5,642 bases of DNA from JAVBNC01 sp031551765 (GTDB taxonomy: Bacteria > Desulfobacterota > Desulfovibrionia > Desulfovibrionales > Desulfovibrionaceae). Shown here piece after piece: positions 5,385-5,642 of this stretch. The first letter of the stretch is position 1, and each line of letters opens with the position of its first letter. A program made the position numbers and the translations under genes. The notes beneath the pieces were generated by a model. That model searched no databases and was not told where the DNA came from. It worked only from the letters and a program-made list of their open reading frames with translations. The stretch lies in contig JAVBNC010000093.1 of NCBI GenBank assembly GCA_031551765.1, forward strand, positions 1-5,642. Direction: 5' to 3'.

Positions 5385-5491
5385 TTTTGTCGAAGCCAAT
5401 TGGATGGGATGCCTCCGGCGGCCAAAGAGGGCTCCGCCCTCTCTGGACTCACCCGCCAAGGGGCGCGCCCCTTGGAACCCAGTCAGGGTGG
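5385..5491 (-). repeat. mosaic intergenic repeat, copy B (inverted)
   Basis: This is the inverted counterpart of the element in the cheY-fliL gap and begins six bases after the ilvA stop. Bases 5450-5491 match 2494-2535 in reverse complement at 41 of 42 positions, including the 20-base palindrome at 5456-5475. Bases 5385-5398 match 2639-2652 in reverse complement. The interior is shorter than in copy A (about 51 versus 103 bases) and unrelated. It carries a hairpin agagggc (5426-5432)/gccctct (5436-5442) and the string gcctccggcggcc. There is no T-tract, so no intrinsic terminator for ilvA is evident here. Confidence 0.75.
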
Positions 5492-5529
5492 GTACGGGAG
5501 CGCCGTTGCCTGGCGCACGTCACCCTGAC
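5482..5529. repeat. nested inverted repeat downstream of ilvA
   Basis: gtcagggtg (5482-5490) pairs with caccctgac (5521-5529) over nine bases. Inside it, gcgcc (5500-5504) pairs with ggcgc (5512-5516) around a seven-base loop. Its left arm overlaps the edge of mosaic repeat copy B. There is no T-tract after it. It is probably part of the same palindrome-rich non-coding region. Confidence 0.5.
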
Positions 5530-5642
5530 GCGGTGGGGGCGGGAGTGCCGCCTTTCACTACACAGTACGCCCGCATCAACGAGAAACGCCCCCATACCCC
5601 CCTGTCAAAGTTCTTTGGAAGGGGATAGGGGGTCCGGGGGAA
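5530..5642. other. non-coding tail with C-tracts and G-tracts
   Basis: I see no gene here. The final part pairs roughly as an imperfect inverted repeat: C-rich cccccataccccc (from about 5590) against ggggataggggg (about 5622-5633), separated by ctgtcaaagttctttggaa. Such C-run/G-run arms around a ttcttt core look like another intergenic repeat family, cut by the window edge. Confidence 0.4.

Noticed and set aside
3417..5459. A 680-codon open frame on the minus strand across ilvA
   Set aside because: It is an antisense shadow of ilvA in GC-rich DNA. Its product is low-complexity and Gly/His/Ala/Val-rich with no recognisable domain, while ilvA on the + strand has complete catalytic and regulatory motifs.
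5620..5642. A G-quadruplex from the closing G-tracts
   Set aside because: Only three runs of three or more G are present before the window ends. Four are needed, so it cannot be supported from this sequence.

Overview
The window reads as chromosomal DNA from a motile, GC-rich bacterium, most likely a Desulfovibrio-type sulfate reducer (Desulfovibrionaceae). That placement is an inference from the gene order flhF(end)-flhG-fliA-cheY-fliL, the codon and base composition, and the style of the GC-rich intergenic repeats. No rRNA or marker gene is present to confirm it. All recognisable genes lie on the + strand.

Layout. Bases 1-81 are an open frame, probably the 3' end of flhF. Next comes a 150-base nested palindrome (80-229) that could fold into one very long hairpin. 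Then follow flhG (308-1123), fliA (sigma-28, overlapping flhG by about 47 bases) and cheY (1993-2373), closed by a textbook intrinsic terminator (2416-2448). The 370-base gap 2374-2743 holds the terminator, a GC-rich mosaic repeat (copy A, 2494-2652) and, directly after it, a good candidate sigma-54 promoter (2655-2670) for fliL (2744-3442). One base after fliL starts a small uncharacterised Gln/Ala-rich and charged gene (3444-3773). After a hairpin and possible promoter comes ilvA (3864-5378), encoding a full-length biosynthetic threonine ammonia-lyase with both ACT-like regulatory domains. The last 264 bases hold no gene. They contain copy B of the mosaic repeat in inverted orientation (5385-5491) and further hairpins.

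How the genes work together. FlhF and FlhG normally set the place and number of polar flagella. FliA drives transcription of late flagellar genes, CheY-P binds the motor switch, and FliL stabilises stator function around the motor. The block is therefore a flagellar placement, regulation and motor-control cluster. ilvA (isoleucine biosynthesis) is metabolically unrelated and probably a separate transcription unit.

No new enzymatic or defence system is visible. The least explained features are the long palindrome between flhF and flhG, the paired mosaic repeats with conserved ends and variable middles, a FlhG without the usual FlhF-activating N-terminal motif, and the small gene coupled to fliL.
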